DNA from: Closterium sp. NIES-65
Lineage: Eukaryota > Streptophyta > Zygnematophyceae > Desmidiales > Closteriaceae
Assembly: GCA_948144175.1 (NCBI GenBank)
Contig: CANXME010002463.1
Coordinates: 1,635,001 to 1,699,000, forward strand
Direction of reading: 5' to 3'
DNA length: 64,000 bases
The notes beneath the pieces are model-generated. The model worked only from the letters and a program-made list of their open reading frames with translations, was not told where the DNA came from and ran no database searches. The number at the start of each line of letters is the position of its first letter. Within the stretch, counting starts at the first letter, position 1. A program made the position numbers and the translations under genes. This document shows, in pieces, positions 30,083-41,008 of the stretch.

Positions 30083-30212
30083 TGTCAGAATGAGAAACGA
30101 GAATGGTGTGACTAACAGGAACAAGAGTACAAATATGAAACCCTAATCTGGTGTACCCCCTAAGGTGTAACCCACTACAGCCTAGAACCACATAAACATA
30201 TAATGTTTGACA
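30083..30212 (-). repeat. Cop5 right LTR, minus orientation (true 5' LTR)
   Basis: 130 bp identical to 26645-26774 in reverse complement. Its primer site lies at 30069-30082, and the leader and gag follow on the minus strand. Confidence 0.93.
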
Positions 30213-32460
30213 CAAACGACACTGGCACGGTTCGAACAGACGGTGAACGAGAGTAACACGGGTTATCTAGCACTGGTTATGGCACCAGCAGAGGAGGAGA
30301 AGCCGAGTTCAGAGCTACCTGCAGTAGTAAAGGAGGTCTTGGAGCAATACGAGGATATAATGCCCGACGACCTACCTGCAGGCGTACCTCCAGCACGCAC
30401 CCACGAGCACGAGATCGTGGAGGAACCAGGTGTGAAACCCGTCTCACGTGCACCATACCGACTGAGTCCGACTGAACTGACAGACATGAAAAAACAGATA
30501 GAGTATCTACTGGACAGACAACTGATCCGCCCATCCACCTCTCCCTACGGTGCACCAGTTCTCTTCACTCCAAAACCAGACGGCAACTTACGGATGTGCA
30601 TCGACTACCGCGCACTGAACAAACAGACAGTTAAAAACAAGTACCCCATTCCGCGCATCGACGACTTACTGGACCAACTACGTGGTGCAACAGTCTTCTC
30701 GAAGCTGGACCTACGGTCGGGCTACTGGCAGATCAAGATGATGGACAACTCGATCCACAAGACGGCGTTCCGTACCAGATACGGCTCCTACGAACACTTG
30801 GTGATGCCGTTCGGACTCTGCAACGCACCAGCAACGTTTCAGGCGGAGATGAATCACATCTTACGGCCCCTGCTGGACGAGTGCGTGGTGGTGTACCTGG
30901 ACGACATTCTCATCTGTTCCAAGAACATGAAGGAGCACGTGGAGCATCTACGGAAGGTATTCGAGATCCTGCGGAAAAACAAGTTCTACGTGAAGCTGTC
31001 GAAGAGCGACTTCGCCCTGAAGAAGGTGCAGTTTCTCGGGCACATGGTGAGTGCCGAGGGCGTACACGTGGACCCGCGGAAGATCGAAGCCGTCAAGAAG
31101 TGGAAAGTACCGGAGAACGTGAAGGAGTTTTAGCAGTTCCTAGGCTTTGCCAACTACTACAACAGGTTCGTGCCGCAGTACGCTAAGATAGCAGCGCCAC
31201 TGACCGACCTACTGAAAAAGGATACGCCCTACAAATGGGATACCCCTCATCAGCAAGCCATGGAGCAGCTACAGACAACACTAACTACAGCGCCAGTACT
31301 CATCTTGCCGGATCCAGAAAAGGACTACGTGGTGGAAGCAGATGCGAGTGACCTAGGCAGTCGGAGCAGTACTGATGCAGGATCACGGACGCGGTTTGCA
31401 GCCCATCGCCTACCTCAGTAAGAAACTACACGGAGCAGAACTAAACTACCCCATCCATGACAAGGAAGCCTTAGCAATAGTCATAGCCTTCAAGGCGTGG
31501 AGGTGTTACCTAGAGGGAGCCAAGAGTACAGTCTATACTGACCACTGCAGTCTCAAATATCTGAAGTCGCAGCCGACGCTCTCACGACGACACGTGCGGT
31601 GGGTGGACTTCCTGGAAACTCACTTCCACTACGACATCGTCTACAAGCCCGGGCTACACAACAAGGCAGACGCGTTGAGCCGCCCCGGACATGTAGCAGG
31701 CATCCAGCTCGACGGGATGAACCCTCTGCTCAAGGGTCTATTCCCACATGGGTACTCCGTGGACGCAGAGATCGCTACAGCACAGACTAAGAAGCTGTTA
31801 CAGTGGGAGAAAGACTTAGCTGTAAGGAAGGGTTCAGGAAAGATTTGGGTACCGAATTACGCCCTGCTACGGCAGATCCTATTGGAGGAGTTTCACGACG
31901 TACCATACGCAGGACATTTCGGGAGCAACAAGACGTTAGCAGGGATAGCGAAGTATTACTACTGGCCCGGGATGGCAAGCAGACGTGCAGCAGTTCGTCA
32001 CCTCTTACGACACGTGCCAGCGGATAAAGAGTAGCAAGCAGAAAAAAGCAGGGTTACTTCAGCCTCTACCCATACCGGAGCAGCCATGGCAGGTCGTTAG
32101 CCTCGAATTTATCACAGGACTTCCTTCGACCTCCCGGGGGCACGATTCCATCCTCGTAGTCATCGATAAGTTCTTCAAAATGGGTCACTTCATACCGACC
32201 AACGCCACAGCTACAGCTAAAGCAACTGCTCGCCTCTTCTTCGACCGCATCATCACCATCTACGGCAGTCCCCGCTACACTCATCTAAGATAGAGACCCA
32301 AAATTTACCTGTAAGTTCTGGAAGGAGCTCATGGGACTGTTGGGGACAAAGCTTGCAATGTCTTCAGCATACCACCCCCAGACTGATGGACAGAGCGACT
32401 CAATCAAGTGGTTGAACAGTTACGGCGCACAGCTTGCAAAGACGACATCAGCCACTAGGA
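30213..32460 (+). pseudogene. Gypsy reverse transcriptase-RNase H-integrase
   Basis: RT is open to a TAG at 31131. It contains PYRLSP, the fingers motif [33 protein letters not shown] and the catalytic YLDD near 30893. The thumb continues as FLGFANYYNRF. RNase H (about 31320-31660) shows VEADASD, KEALAIV, TDHCSLKYL and NKADALSR, with a frameshift near 31355. Integrase has the H2C2 zinc domain (HDVPYAGHFGSNKT ... CDTCQRIK) with a frameshift near 31985. In the core, the first catalytic Asp appears as Glu (SLEFITGLP), the second is present as DRDPKF in another frame near 32290, and the usual Glu after YHPQTDGQ is Asp. The triad therefore looks broken. Confidence 0.9.
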
Positions 32461-33163
32461 CACATAGTTACCGACCCTAGAGTTTGCTTACAACAACGCC
32501 TCACATGCGGACACCGGGAACACTCCTTTCTTCCTGTGTTACGGACAGGAACCACTCACACCACAGCAGCCAACCACACTGGCACACGTCCAAGCCGCAC
32601 ATGAATTCGTCACCACCATGTAGCAGCTATGGGAGAAAACTCAGCGACGACTCACCACGATGCAGACCTCCCAGAAGCAGTATGCCGATCGCCAGCGACG
32701 TGATCACTCAGTAGTAGTCGGAGATCAGCTGCTTCTTGACATGCGCAACTTGAACCTGCCTCACCTCCCATCCAAACTCCGGCCTCGCTTCTGTGGTCCT
32801 TTTCTCGTTGAGGCACAGGTGACACCAGTTACATTTCGCTTGCGCTTACCAGATACTTGGAAGCTTCACAATGCTTTCCATGTGCAGCTACTGAAACCCT
32901 ACAAGGACCCCAACCAACAGTTCCAGGGACGGCAGCTACCCCCACCTCCACCTGTTCTGGTGCAGGATGAACCCGAGTACGAGATCGAGCGCGTTCTCTC
33001 TCATCGGCGCCGCGGTGGCAAGACCCTCGAGTTCCTGATACGCTGGAAGGGATACGACCCCACTGAGGACAGTTGGGTTGCAGAAGCTGATATGGGCAAC
33101 GCACGCCGTGCTCTCAATGACTATCTTGTCAAGCAGGGTGTATCTCACGCCACCCTGCTTTGA
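32461..33163 (+). pseudogene. Gypsy integrase C-terminus with chromodomain
   Basis: Contains [10 protein letters not shown], the GPF-type SH3-like region (KLRPRFCGPFLVEAQV, FHVQLLKPY) and, from about 32970, a chromodomain: YEIERVL, FLIRWKGY and EDSWV carry the aromatic residues that normally form the methyl-lysine cage. The TGA is at 33161-33163. Chromodomains of this class steer integration to heterochromatin by binding histone marks (known for chromoviruses). There is a TAG near 32621; downstream of it the frame is open. Confidence 0.9.
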
Positions 33164-33173
33164 GGGGGGGACG
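33161..33173 (+). promoter_or_regulatory. Gypsy polypurine tract
   Basis: TGAGGGGGGGACG directly before the LTR; overlaps the stop codon of the integrase frame. Confidence 0.75.
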
Positions 33174-33552
33174 TGTGAGAGTACGACGGCTTATGCCAGC
33201 TATGCTTGCTTGCCTCTACTTTATCATACTATTTCTAGCATAGGATAATCATATGCATGCATGAATTGCTTGATTTCCTAGGCTAGGTGCTTTCCTATAT
33301 TTTATTATAGTTATAGCACCGAGCTAGGTTGCGTGCACCGAAAACTGGCCTTTTCGGTTGCCACCGAATTGCCTTCTACCGAATTCGGTAAGGATCCGTT
33401 CTGGACGCTACGCGGCCCGCGGAACCTTCGCCTAATACCTGGTTACGGGACCTTGTGTGGAGCCTATATATAGCCTCGTGTTGTACCCAGGTGATCATTC
33501 AATTCGACTCAATTCTCATTCTCTTTTCTGAGCTCGATCCTAGATCCTCACA
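33174..33552 (+). repeat. Gypsy 3' LTR
   Basis: 379 bp with the inverted ends TGTGAG and CTCACA. A TATATATAG near 33463-33473 is a likely TATA box, with transcription starting about 30 bp later. Confidence 0.88.
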
Positions 33553-34188
33553 CTCCCAGTGTGTTTTCAACCGTCTCATAGGAGCATGTGGCCGTTGAAA
33601 ACTGTCGCATGAACGTTCGATGCAGACGCATGTGAGTGGTTGCACAAGATCTTTCTTGTTCTTCGCCCTAATCAATTCCCGTCGCATGGCACGTGTGGTG
33701 GGTGTAACAAATATCAAATTGTGCCATGCAAGACCAATGGGGATGCACTTCGATGGGGCCCCATCTCAGGAAGGCGCCCTTAATCTAAACGCGGATTTCG
33801 GCGGGTGTGGGATCGATTCTTGAAATGGGATAGTCGAGCTTCAGTGTTTTCTCTTATCATACATATCAGACAGATGTATCCTCGCTCTCTGGAAACTCAT
33901 ACGAAATATAACAAGTGTTCTTTAAAAATGTATGAGTATAAACGTCTTATCTGAGCTCTCATAAGCCGCATTTTTTTGTCTGCGAGAACATATGATAACA
34001 AAAAATGAGACTGACATATAGACCAACAGACTAAATGAGTCTGATAACGAGAGCCCAGGCTTCAACCCCCCTGCTCTATACTCGGCATGCAAGGTTGACA
34101 GTTACAGAGCCCCCGAAATGGTGCGGAAAAGGAGGGGAAATGGATAGAAGATATACGGTAGCATTGACAATGGCTTGATTGAGAAAGC
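33553..34188. other. Unassigned DNA after the gypsy LTR
   Basis: AT-richer than its surroundings and without a convincing gene; the small open frames have no recognisable domain. A segment near 33736-33795 is an inverted, diverged copy of 13448-13492. Part of this stretch could be the 3' terminal region of the DIRS-type element. Confidence 0.5.
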
Positions 34189-34232
34189 TTGCTTTCTTGT
34201 CCTTATAATTTGGCATCGTTCTCATTCCAACG
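34189..34232 (-). repeat. Downstream 44 bp direct repeat of the DIRS-type element
   Basis: Minus-strand TTGGAATGAGAACGATGCCA... to GCAAGC; near-identical to 34562-34605, from which it is separated by about 330 bp. Non-coding direct repeats after the recombinase are a hallmark of Ngaro/PAT-type split repeats, but I cannot confirm that assignment. Confidence 0.7.
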
Positions 34233-34561
34233 TCATTGTTCTCATTGCAACTGGCTTATCACAACAAATGCATCGTTCTTGAACACAAACTAGTACATAC
34301 AATTTTACTAGCCATGGAGTCGTCCGTCCAAGCAGCCGTGGTCTGGTAGTTGGTCCGGGGTGGGTGGTGAGGATGTTGATTGAGCCGTTGGAAAACGAGA
34401 AACGTGGGTGGAGGGAATGAACTCCAACCCACGGTTTTTGTAGTTGGAGAAGGGCGTTTAGCGCGTTTTGACGATGCCAAATATTCGGTACAGGCAGCTT
34501 CACTTTCACAATGCACAATTTTGAAAAACACCAATGTGTAACAAATTATAATATTGCGAAT

Positions 34562-34605
34562 GCTTGCTATTTTGTCCTTATAATTTGGCAACGTTCTCAT
34601 TGCAA
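34562..34605 (-). repeat. Upstream 44 bp direct repeat of the DIRS-type element
   Basis: Minus-strand TTGCAATGAGAACGTTGCCA... to GCAAGC, overlapping the recombinase stop codon (34597-34599). Pairs with 34189-34232. Confidence 0.7.
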
Positions 34606-34653
34606 TAGGGTCCTCTGAGACATGGGCAGCGGTGGCTTCCGGTTGCGTACGAG

Positions 34654-34658
34654 TGCCT
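34654..34658 (+). repeat. Target site duplication of Cop6, left copy
   Basis: TGCCT before the Cop6 LTR; the second copy is 41004-41008. Confidence 0.95.
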
Positions 34659-34783
34659 TGTGAAATAACGAGGAATGAATGAACTAGAACAAGGATAGGT
34701 ACAAGTAGGAAACCCTAGGAAACTGTACCCCCTAGTGTCTACCCCACTACAACCTAAATAGACTATAGCTTATAAGTTTGACA
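34659..34783 (-). repeat. Cop6 3' LTR
   Basis: Minus-strand TGTCAAACTTATAAGC to TTATTTCACA; preceded on that strand by the purine tract at 34786-34807. Confidence 0.93.
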
Positions 34784-34985
34784 CACCCCCATAGGCAAAG
34801 TGGGGGGGAACAAGGGGTCACAAGACCAGTCAAGCAAAGCATAGCAAGCTCAGGGTGGATCACAACGTCACCACACATTCCGAGCACAAGTTCAAAGGCC
34901 ACAAGGCCAGTTCACATGCAGGATTATATATATATAAAGCTAAACATGCAAGTGCAGGTATATATAGGTCACAGCACAAGCAAGG

Positions 34986-36974
34986 TCAAGAAGTGAGCAA
35001 GTGAGGCAAACTAGGCACAAGACCTAACAGAGAACAGAACCGCTGATGATCACAAGGCGGGAGTGCCTTGGTGAAGATATCAGAAGTGTTGGCCTGAGAG
35101 GCCATGTAAGCAAGCCGTAGCTGACCACGCTGGTGCAGCTCACGAGCAAGGAAGTAGCGAAGAGCAATGTGCTTCGTTCTGTGCTCCAGTCTGTGCTCGC
35201 GACACAAGGCTAGCAAGGCCTTGTTGTCTACGTATAGAACTAGAGGAGAACGAGGCGGCTCTCCGAGGTCAGTCAGCAGGTAGGTGAGCCAGCATAACTC
35301 CAGTGCAGCTATGGCCCCTACGTAGATCTCAGCCTCACAGCTGGAGCTGAGAACAGAAGACGAGCGGGTAGACCACCACGAAACAGAACCGGAACCAAGG
35401 TTGAAGGTGTAACCCTGCGACAACCGCTGAGTAGCCTGGTCGTCAACCCACGACGTGTCTGTGTGACCACTGAGGACCACTGGACTCCGCCCTCCAAGCA
35501 CGAGCCCCATGCCCGACGTACTGCACAAGTAGCGCAACAACCTCTTCGTTGCAGCCATGTGCTCAGGTCGGTGTCTCCCGGGAGCAACATAGCGTGCCAA
35601 GATGCTAAAGGGGTATGCAAGGTCAGGTACGAGTGCAGGTCATCAGGTACATGAGGCAGCCAACAAGCTCTGGGAACAGGCCACTCGGCTCTACGGACTC
35701 ATCCGAAGGCAGAGCTGAGAGCGAGTGGCGAGTAGACAGAGGATTGGCCTGAGGCGAGGAGTACGTGAAGCCGAAGCGCTGAAGGACCTTGCTGCACCAT
35801 GTGTGACTGAGTCAGGGTAATGGTGCGCCGTGCTCTGTCCCGAGTGATCTGCAAGCCAAGGTAGCTCCGCAGTTCACCCAGGTCTGTGCACGTGTGTCTC
35901 TTCTGCAGCTCGGACTTCACGTGGGCGAGTCCAGCAGTGTTAGCTGTGGCAAAGACCAAGTCGTCGACGTACACGAGGATGTAGAACAGCGGCAAAGAGG
36001 TGTCGGTGCGCAGAAACAGCGACGAGTCGGCAGTAGAAGGAGCAAACCCAAGAGCCGCAAGTGTAGTCCTTAGTGTGTCGTGCCACTCACGGGGCGCCTG
36101 TCGGAGACCGTGGACTGGCCGCCAGAGACTCCACTGGGTACCAAGCGGAAACGACCCAGTGAAGCCAGGTGGGCGGCGCAGCCATATCTCCTCGTGCAGG
36201 CTGCCCTGTAGGAAAGCAATGCTGAAGTCAAGAGAGTGAAGCTCGTAGTCGCGTTGAGCGGCTATGTGCAGGTGCACCCGAAGAGTGGTCATCTTCAAGG
36301 TGGGAGAGAAGGTCTGAAAGTAGTCAACTCCCGGCCGCTGTCTGAAGCCTGGAACCACGTAACGCGCCTTGAAGACAGGCGGAGAACCCGGCGGCCGCTT
36401 CACCCTAAAGATCCACATGCCACTGACGAATGCTCGCCCCAGGAGGGGGAACCGCGTCAACGTAGGTGCCTGTGGACTTCCAGGAAGCCATCTCTGCATC
36501 CATAGCTGCCTGCCTCTGAGAGGAGTAGGGACCCTCTACGGCCTCCGCGTAAGAGCGCGGAATCGGGATGTCTAGTGCATCCGCGTCTCCCTCAGGGGTA
36601 AGCAGTACGGACGCGAGATGAGGTGAAGCTGCAGCAAGACACTGGAACTCCTCTTGCTTGTCCTCAAGGACGTCCGTGCCAAGGGCACACTCACCCCCGA
36701 CGGACGGAGGACAGACAGACTCAGACTCAGCAACAAGACTAGCAGCGTAGTCTAGACGACAACGAGCAGCGAAGTCGACAAGCTCAGTGACTAAGGCAGA
36801 CGCAGCAGTGGACTCAAAGGAAGGGTCAGTGACAACAGTAGCAAGGAGATGCGTGACAGTAGGACTGGCAGCACGAAGGGAGTCAGACTCCGGGTCAGCA
36901 AGAGCAGGAAGAGAGGACTCGGGAGGTGAAGGTAAAGGGGCACGCAGTGGAGCAGTGGAAGGACGCAGAGTCAT
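34986..36974 (-). pseudogene. Cop6 reverse transcriptase-RNase H
   Basis: The spacer and start of RT are open from 36974 to about 36420, then a frameshift leads into the frame 36450-35780. This has VSGMWIFRVKRPPG, DFSIAFLQG and YVDD near 35962. Another frameshift follows near 35790. RNase H runs from about 35600 to the stop at 34986, with SCEAEIYVGA, LYVDNKALL and ANTSDIFTKAL. A small change near 35630 disturbs the TRPDLAYP region. Domains are complete in outline but the frame is broken. Confidence 0.9.
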
Positions 36975-37249
36975 CTAGTGCGTGCCGGGGACAGGGGGAG
37001 GACGCGGACACGAACCACGACCACTAGTGCGAGCAGCACGAACAGGCGACGCAAGATGAGACGCAGGCGCACGACGCTCAGCAAGACCGCCAGTAGGACC
37101 AGTGTAGGGAGAAGGAGCAGGCAGTGTGGAGGCGGGCTGTAACTGTGACTCGGACTGGACAGGCGGTGGACACTCTAGGAGAGGAGCAGGACCAAGAGAG
37201 GGCAGAAGACGAAGAACCTACTCAAGGAGCGGAACGAAGTACGGCCGCG

Positions 37250-40200
37250 GCCGTGCAGCGCCCCCAGAACCAGTAGGAACAGCACCAGCACCCCCAGCGG
37301 CAGCACTAGCACCAGTAGCACCCCCAGCTTCAGCAGCGCCAACATCAGCACCCTTAGAAGCACCAGCGCCAGCAGCACCTCCAGTGCCAACACCCCCAGC
37401 AGCTCTAGCTCCAGCCGGACCACCAGAAGACACAGCAGCTCTACCTCCAGTACCACCAGTAGCACCTACTCCAGCAGCACCGCCAGCTCCAGCACCGCCA
37501 GCAGCTCCAGCACAAGGAGCACCCCCAGGTCTAGCAGCTCCAGTATCTCCAGTACGAGCACCTCCGGGACCTGTGGCACCAGCACCCTCAGTAGTTTTAG
37601 AACCTCAAACACCAGCAGCACCTCCAGCTCGAGCAGCATGGCTCCAGCGCCGAGCAAACCACTCGCCCAACTCCTGTGGAGAGAGTAGCTCCCGCCGGGA
37701 CGAAGCACCCGACGGACCTCCAGGCCCACTACCGCCACGCGCCACACGAGCAGGCCCAGCACCCTCAGGCTCCGCACCCCAAGTCTCAGCTCCCCCAGGC
37801 TCAGCACCCCCAGTCTCAGAATCCCCAGGCTCAGCACCATTAGGCTCAGCACCCCAAGAGTCAGCACCCCCAGGCTCAGCACCCCCAGGTCCCGCACCTG
37901 CAGGCTCAGCACCCCTAGTAGCACTAGAGTCAACAGCTACCTCGACAGGCTCGACTGCGTCTACCTGGGACACACCTAAAGGGGCAGGACCCCTTGGGGG
38001 GAGGGGGTCTACCGGGGGGGGACCTGGCGCGAGGAAGAGCGGCGGTGGGGGAAGGGGAGCAGTGCGGTAAGGGAAGAGACGGTAGTAGGGAACCGACTTG
38101 TCAAATGTGACGTTCTGAGAGGACAGAACACGGCGCGTGGTGGGGTGGTAAAACAGCCAAACAGGCGCGTCAGGGGGGAAGCCAAGGAAGACGTAGGGAA
38201 CAGCACGGTAGGACAGCTTGTCCGCAGACAAGTCGCGGACGAAAGCTCAAGATCCCCAGACAAGGAACGCAGACGCATCGCTAACCTTCCCCCTCCACCG
38301 CAGAGCAGGGGAGGTCTCCGGCATGGAGACCCGGGGCTAAAGGTTGATCTGATGCGCCGCGTACTGAACCGCGAACAGCCACAGAAAATGGGGAGCAGCC
38401 GCATGGATCATGGACGTACGAGCGACGTCCATGACCATGCCAATGCGGCGCTCAGCAATCCCATTTTGCTGTGGAGAGGCTGGAAGTGTGAACGTCTGGC
38501 GGATGCCCTCCGCATGACAGAAGGCTTGCAGAAGGTCGGAGGAAAACTCTCCACCTCTTTCGGAGTGCAGACGCAAAACAAAAAGTCCGAGCCGAAACTC
38601 TCTCTGAGCTGGAGACGAGCAGCGCGGATCCAGTCAATCAACACCTCAGTGACCTCCCCCTTGCAGCGCAAGGGGAAGACCGTGGTGTAACGCGAGTAGT
38701 CGTCAACCACCAGCAGGAAGTAACGCTCGTGACCCTGTCCACGGACGCGGGCGGGGCCCCACACGTCCATGTGGAGAGAGTCTGCAGCGGAGCCTCTGTC
38801 GGAGGAAACTCGGAGGAGTGAGGAGCGGCGCTCTGCCGTCCCTCGACGCAGGGAACGCAGGTAGGGGCAGGCCCTGGAGGAAGGGGAAGGAGGGACCTGG
38901 GGAGACCAGAGACAAGGACACGGGAGGCCATGCCTCGGAGACGAGGCAGGGGAGGGTGACCAAGGCGGTGGTGCCAGAGGAGAGTCTAGTGGGACAGGAG
39001 GCAACACGAACAGGGGGCCGACTCAGGACCAGACCGAGACGCTGCAGCAGACACCTGACTTGACGCAGCAACCTGACCAGAGGCAGTAACCGAAGGAGAC
39101 TCGGCCGTCAGTGTGTACAGGCTCGACCCCGGCTGGCGGGTAAACGTGGCCAAGTGTCGGCCCGTCTGAGCACACGTGCAGTGGGTCACTCGCTGACTCG
39201 CAGGATTGAACTGGTCAACCCCTCTATCCTGCAGGTCAGCACCACTCACCAAGTTCGTAGAGAACGAGGGGAGGTAAAGACCTGACAGGAAGCCAGACGG
39301 GGCCGCTGGACACGGTAGGACACTGGAGTAGTGAGCAAGGACAGGACCCCAAGAGGGGTCTGCCAGGGAGACTGCAATCGGCTGACTAAGTGGCGTGAGG
39401 GTGGTGCGGTCTTGAAAGAAGGAGCGGGAAGCACCCGAGTCAAGGGTGAAGGTGAGCAAGACCGCAGCAATCGCAGCACCAGAGAGAGCATACTCACCAG
39501 TACCTGGAGGAGGAGACTCACTAGCACCTAGAGCAGCAGCCTGACCAACATCTGGAGCAGGAGACGCACGAGCACCTAGAGCAGCAGCCTCACCAGCACC
39601 TAGAGCAGCAGGCTGGATACCGGGGTCAGGCGGCACACACAGGTGACAGGCACCCTCAGTACTAGTGGACAATGCATACATTGCGGTGAGAAGAGCATCA
39701 TAGTCAAGAGAAAAAATATCTACCCTCTGCCTAAGCACCTCCAGCCAGGAGGGGAGCTCAGCGTCGTCGCCAAACTCCGTACGCCAAGCGTCGCTCAGAC
39801 GGGCGAAGCAGCGGGACTCTGAGTGACCAGGAGTCCCGCAAGGCTGACCAGTCCAGGCACTTGTGCGAATGTCGTACGGGCAGCGAGCAGTACTGAGTGA
39901 CCCTCCACTCTGAGCGTACCACTCGCGAAGCTGCTGGGGTGAAAGGGTCTCGCGCGGATGACGCTGGAGCTGCACCTGGCCACTACAAGAAGCTCCCGAA
40001 CTACCCACTCGAGGACGACTCCCACTACGGCCACCCCAACAACCCCAACTAGCGTACCACTCACGAAGCTGCTGGGGCCGGAAGGACTCACGCGGACGTC
40101 GCTGGAGCTGCAGCTCGCCACCGCCAGGAGTAGGAGTAGCAGTAGTAGCTGCAGTAGCAGTAGTAGTAGTAGTAGCCGCAGTAGCAGTAGTAGCAGTAGT

Positions 40201-40600
40201 AGCCGCAGTAGCAGCAGGAGCAGCAGTATTAGTAGCAGGGCACCGCGGCGGGCAGGGGGGACGCCGCGTGGGTCCCGCAGGGGCGTCGCGACGAGCGTGG
40301 GCGACACCCGGGTACCGCTGGGGCGTCGCAACGTGCAGGAGCCGCACCTCGCGGGTCCCGCAGGGGCGTCGCGACGAGGCAGGGGCGACACCCGGGTGGC
40401 GACGGGGCGGGGCCGCGAAGGGGCCGCTAAGGGGCCGCGAAGGGGCCGCGAAGGGGGCCGGGAAGGGGCCGCTAAGGGGCCGTGACGGGGCTGCTACGGG
40501 GCCGCTAAGGAGGGGGCCGCTAAGGGGCCGCGAAGGGGCCGCGAGGGGGGCCGCGAAGGGGCCGATAAGGGGCCGCAAAGGGGCTACGAGGGGCCGCGAA
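37250..40600 (-). pseudogene. Cop6 truncated gag-protease-integrase-linker
   Basis: The frame is open from the leader (about 40578) to a TAG at 38986-38988. The capsid region seen in other copies is missing: leader-derived Pro/Ala repeats run straight into the nucleocapsid part. That part has two tandem copies of a Q-x-QR-x-PRE...PQQLREWYA segment and the zinc motif C-X13-C-X4-H-X4-C (about 39890-39800). Protease LDSGAS is near 39435. Integrase shows HHRLGHPP (38960), HMDVWGP (38775), HSERGGEF (38570; the catalytic Asp of HSDR is Glu here) and QQNGIAERR (38470), across at least two frameshifts. The linker 37930-37480 is a GGAEP-type repeat. Confidence 0.88.
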
Positions 40601-40860
40601 GAGGCCAGGAGGGGCCGCTAAGGGCCGCGAAGGGGCCGCGAAGGGTCTTGAGAGGGGCCACTAAGGGCCGCGAAGGGGTCGCGAAGGAGCCGCAAAGGGG
40701 CCGCGAGGGGCCGTGAGAGGGGCCGCGAAGGGGCCTTACGAAGGGCGCGACGGGCCGCTAAGGGCAGGGGACGCGACGGGAGGGAAGGCGCACGGGGCGC
40801 TTCGGGCAGGGAAAAAAAAAGTCCGTTTCAGTGGTGGGCCCTAGGACACGTTCCCACTAG
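40601..40860 (-). repeat. Cop6 5' leader minisatellite (continues into the gag frame to about 40380)
   Basis: Tandem GGCCGCGAAG/GGGCCGCTAA units on the plus strand (CTTCGCGGCC on the coding strand). No gene besides the open frame that runs through them. Confidence 0.75.
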
Positions 40861-40878
40861 GGAACCTGCTCTATACCA
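40861..40878 (-). promoter_or_regulatory. Cop6 primer binding site
   Basis: Minus-strand TGGTATAGAGCAGGTTCC next to the 5' LTR; related to the initiator-tRNA site. Confidence 0.75.
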
Positions 40879-41003
40879 TGTGAAATAACGAGGAATGAAT
40901 GAACTAGAATAAGGATGGGTACAAGTAGGAAACCCTAGGAAACCGTACCCCTTAGTGTCTACCCCACTACAGCCTAGATAGACTATAGCTTATAAGTTTG
41001 ACA
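40879..41003 (-). repeat. Cop6 5' LTR
   Basis: 125 bp; six transitions relative to 34659-34783. Confidence 0.93.
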
Positions 41004-41008
41004 TGCCT
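41004..41008 (+). repeat. Target site duplication of Cop6, right copy
   Basis: TGCCT, matching 34654-34658. Confidence 0.95.

Larger units (their letters stand above)
26645..30212 (-). mobile_element. Cop5: copia-derived structure with inverted LTRs
   Basis: At the left an LTR and primer site lie on the plus strand (26645-26788). At the right the same LTR and primer site lie on the minus strand (30069-30212). The two 130 bp LTRs are identical by eye, and identity continues about 25 bp into the leader. Between them is minus-strand leader, gag, protease and two thirds of integrase, cut at about 26812. RT, RNase H and purine tract are missing. The flanks differ (TCGCC left, CAAAC right), with Cop3 on one side and a gypsy element on the other, so no target duplication is seen. 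It resembles a palindromic or auto-integrated cDNA product. It belongs to the same family as Cop8 (Gag start MASP). Confidence 0.88.
30213..33552 (+). mobile_element. Ty3/gypsy chromovirus, 3' half
   Basis: Order RT, RNase H, integrase, chromodomain, 3' LTR marks the chromodomain branch of Ty3/gypsy. The 5' LTR, gag, protease and first part of RT are absent; the element begins at the Cop5 LTR. Its codon use and base composition (less GC-rich) differ from the copia elements around it. Stops and frameshifts show it is inactive. Confidence 0.93.
34659..41003 (-). mobile_element. Cop6: Ty1/copia element with intact ends, inserted in the recombinase gene
   Basis: 6345 bp, 125 bp LTRs at both ends and TGCCT duplications. 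From the 5' LTR (41003-40879): primer site, minisatellite leader, a gag lacking its capsid part, protease, integrase, linker, RT, RNase H, purine tract, 3' LTR. The LTRs differ at six positions, all transitions. The coding region has stops and frameshifts in every domain. A third LTR/Gag subtype in the window. Confidence 0.94.

Noticed and set aside
34040-34090. Possible tRNA-like B box near GGCTTCAACCCCCC
   Set aside because: No matching A box or cloverleaf could be found around it.
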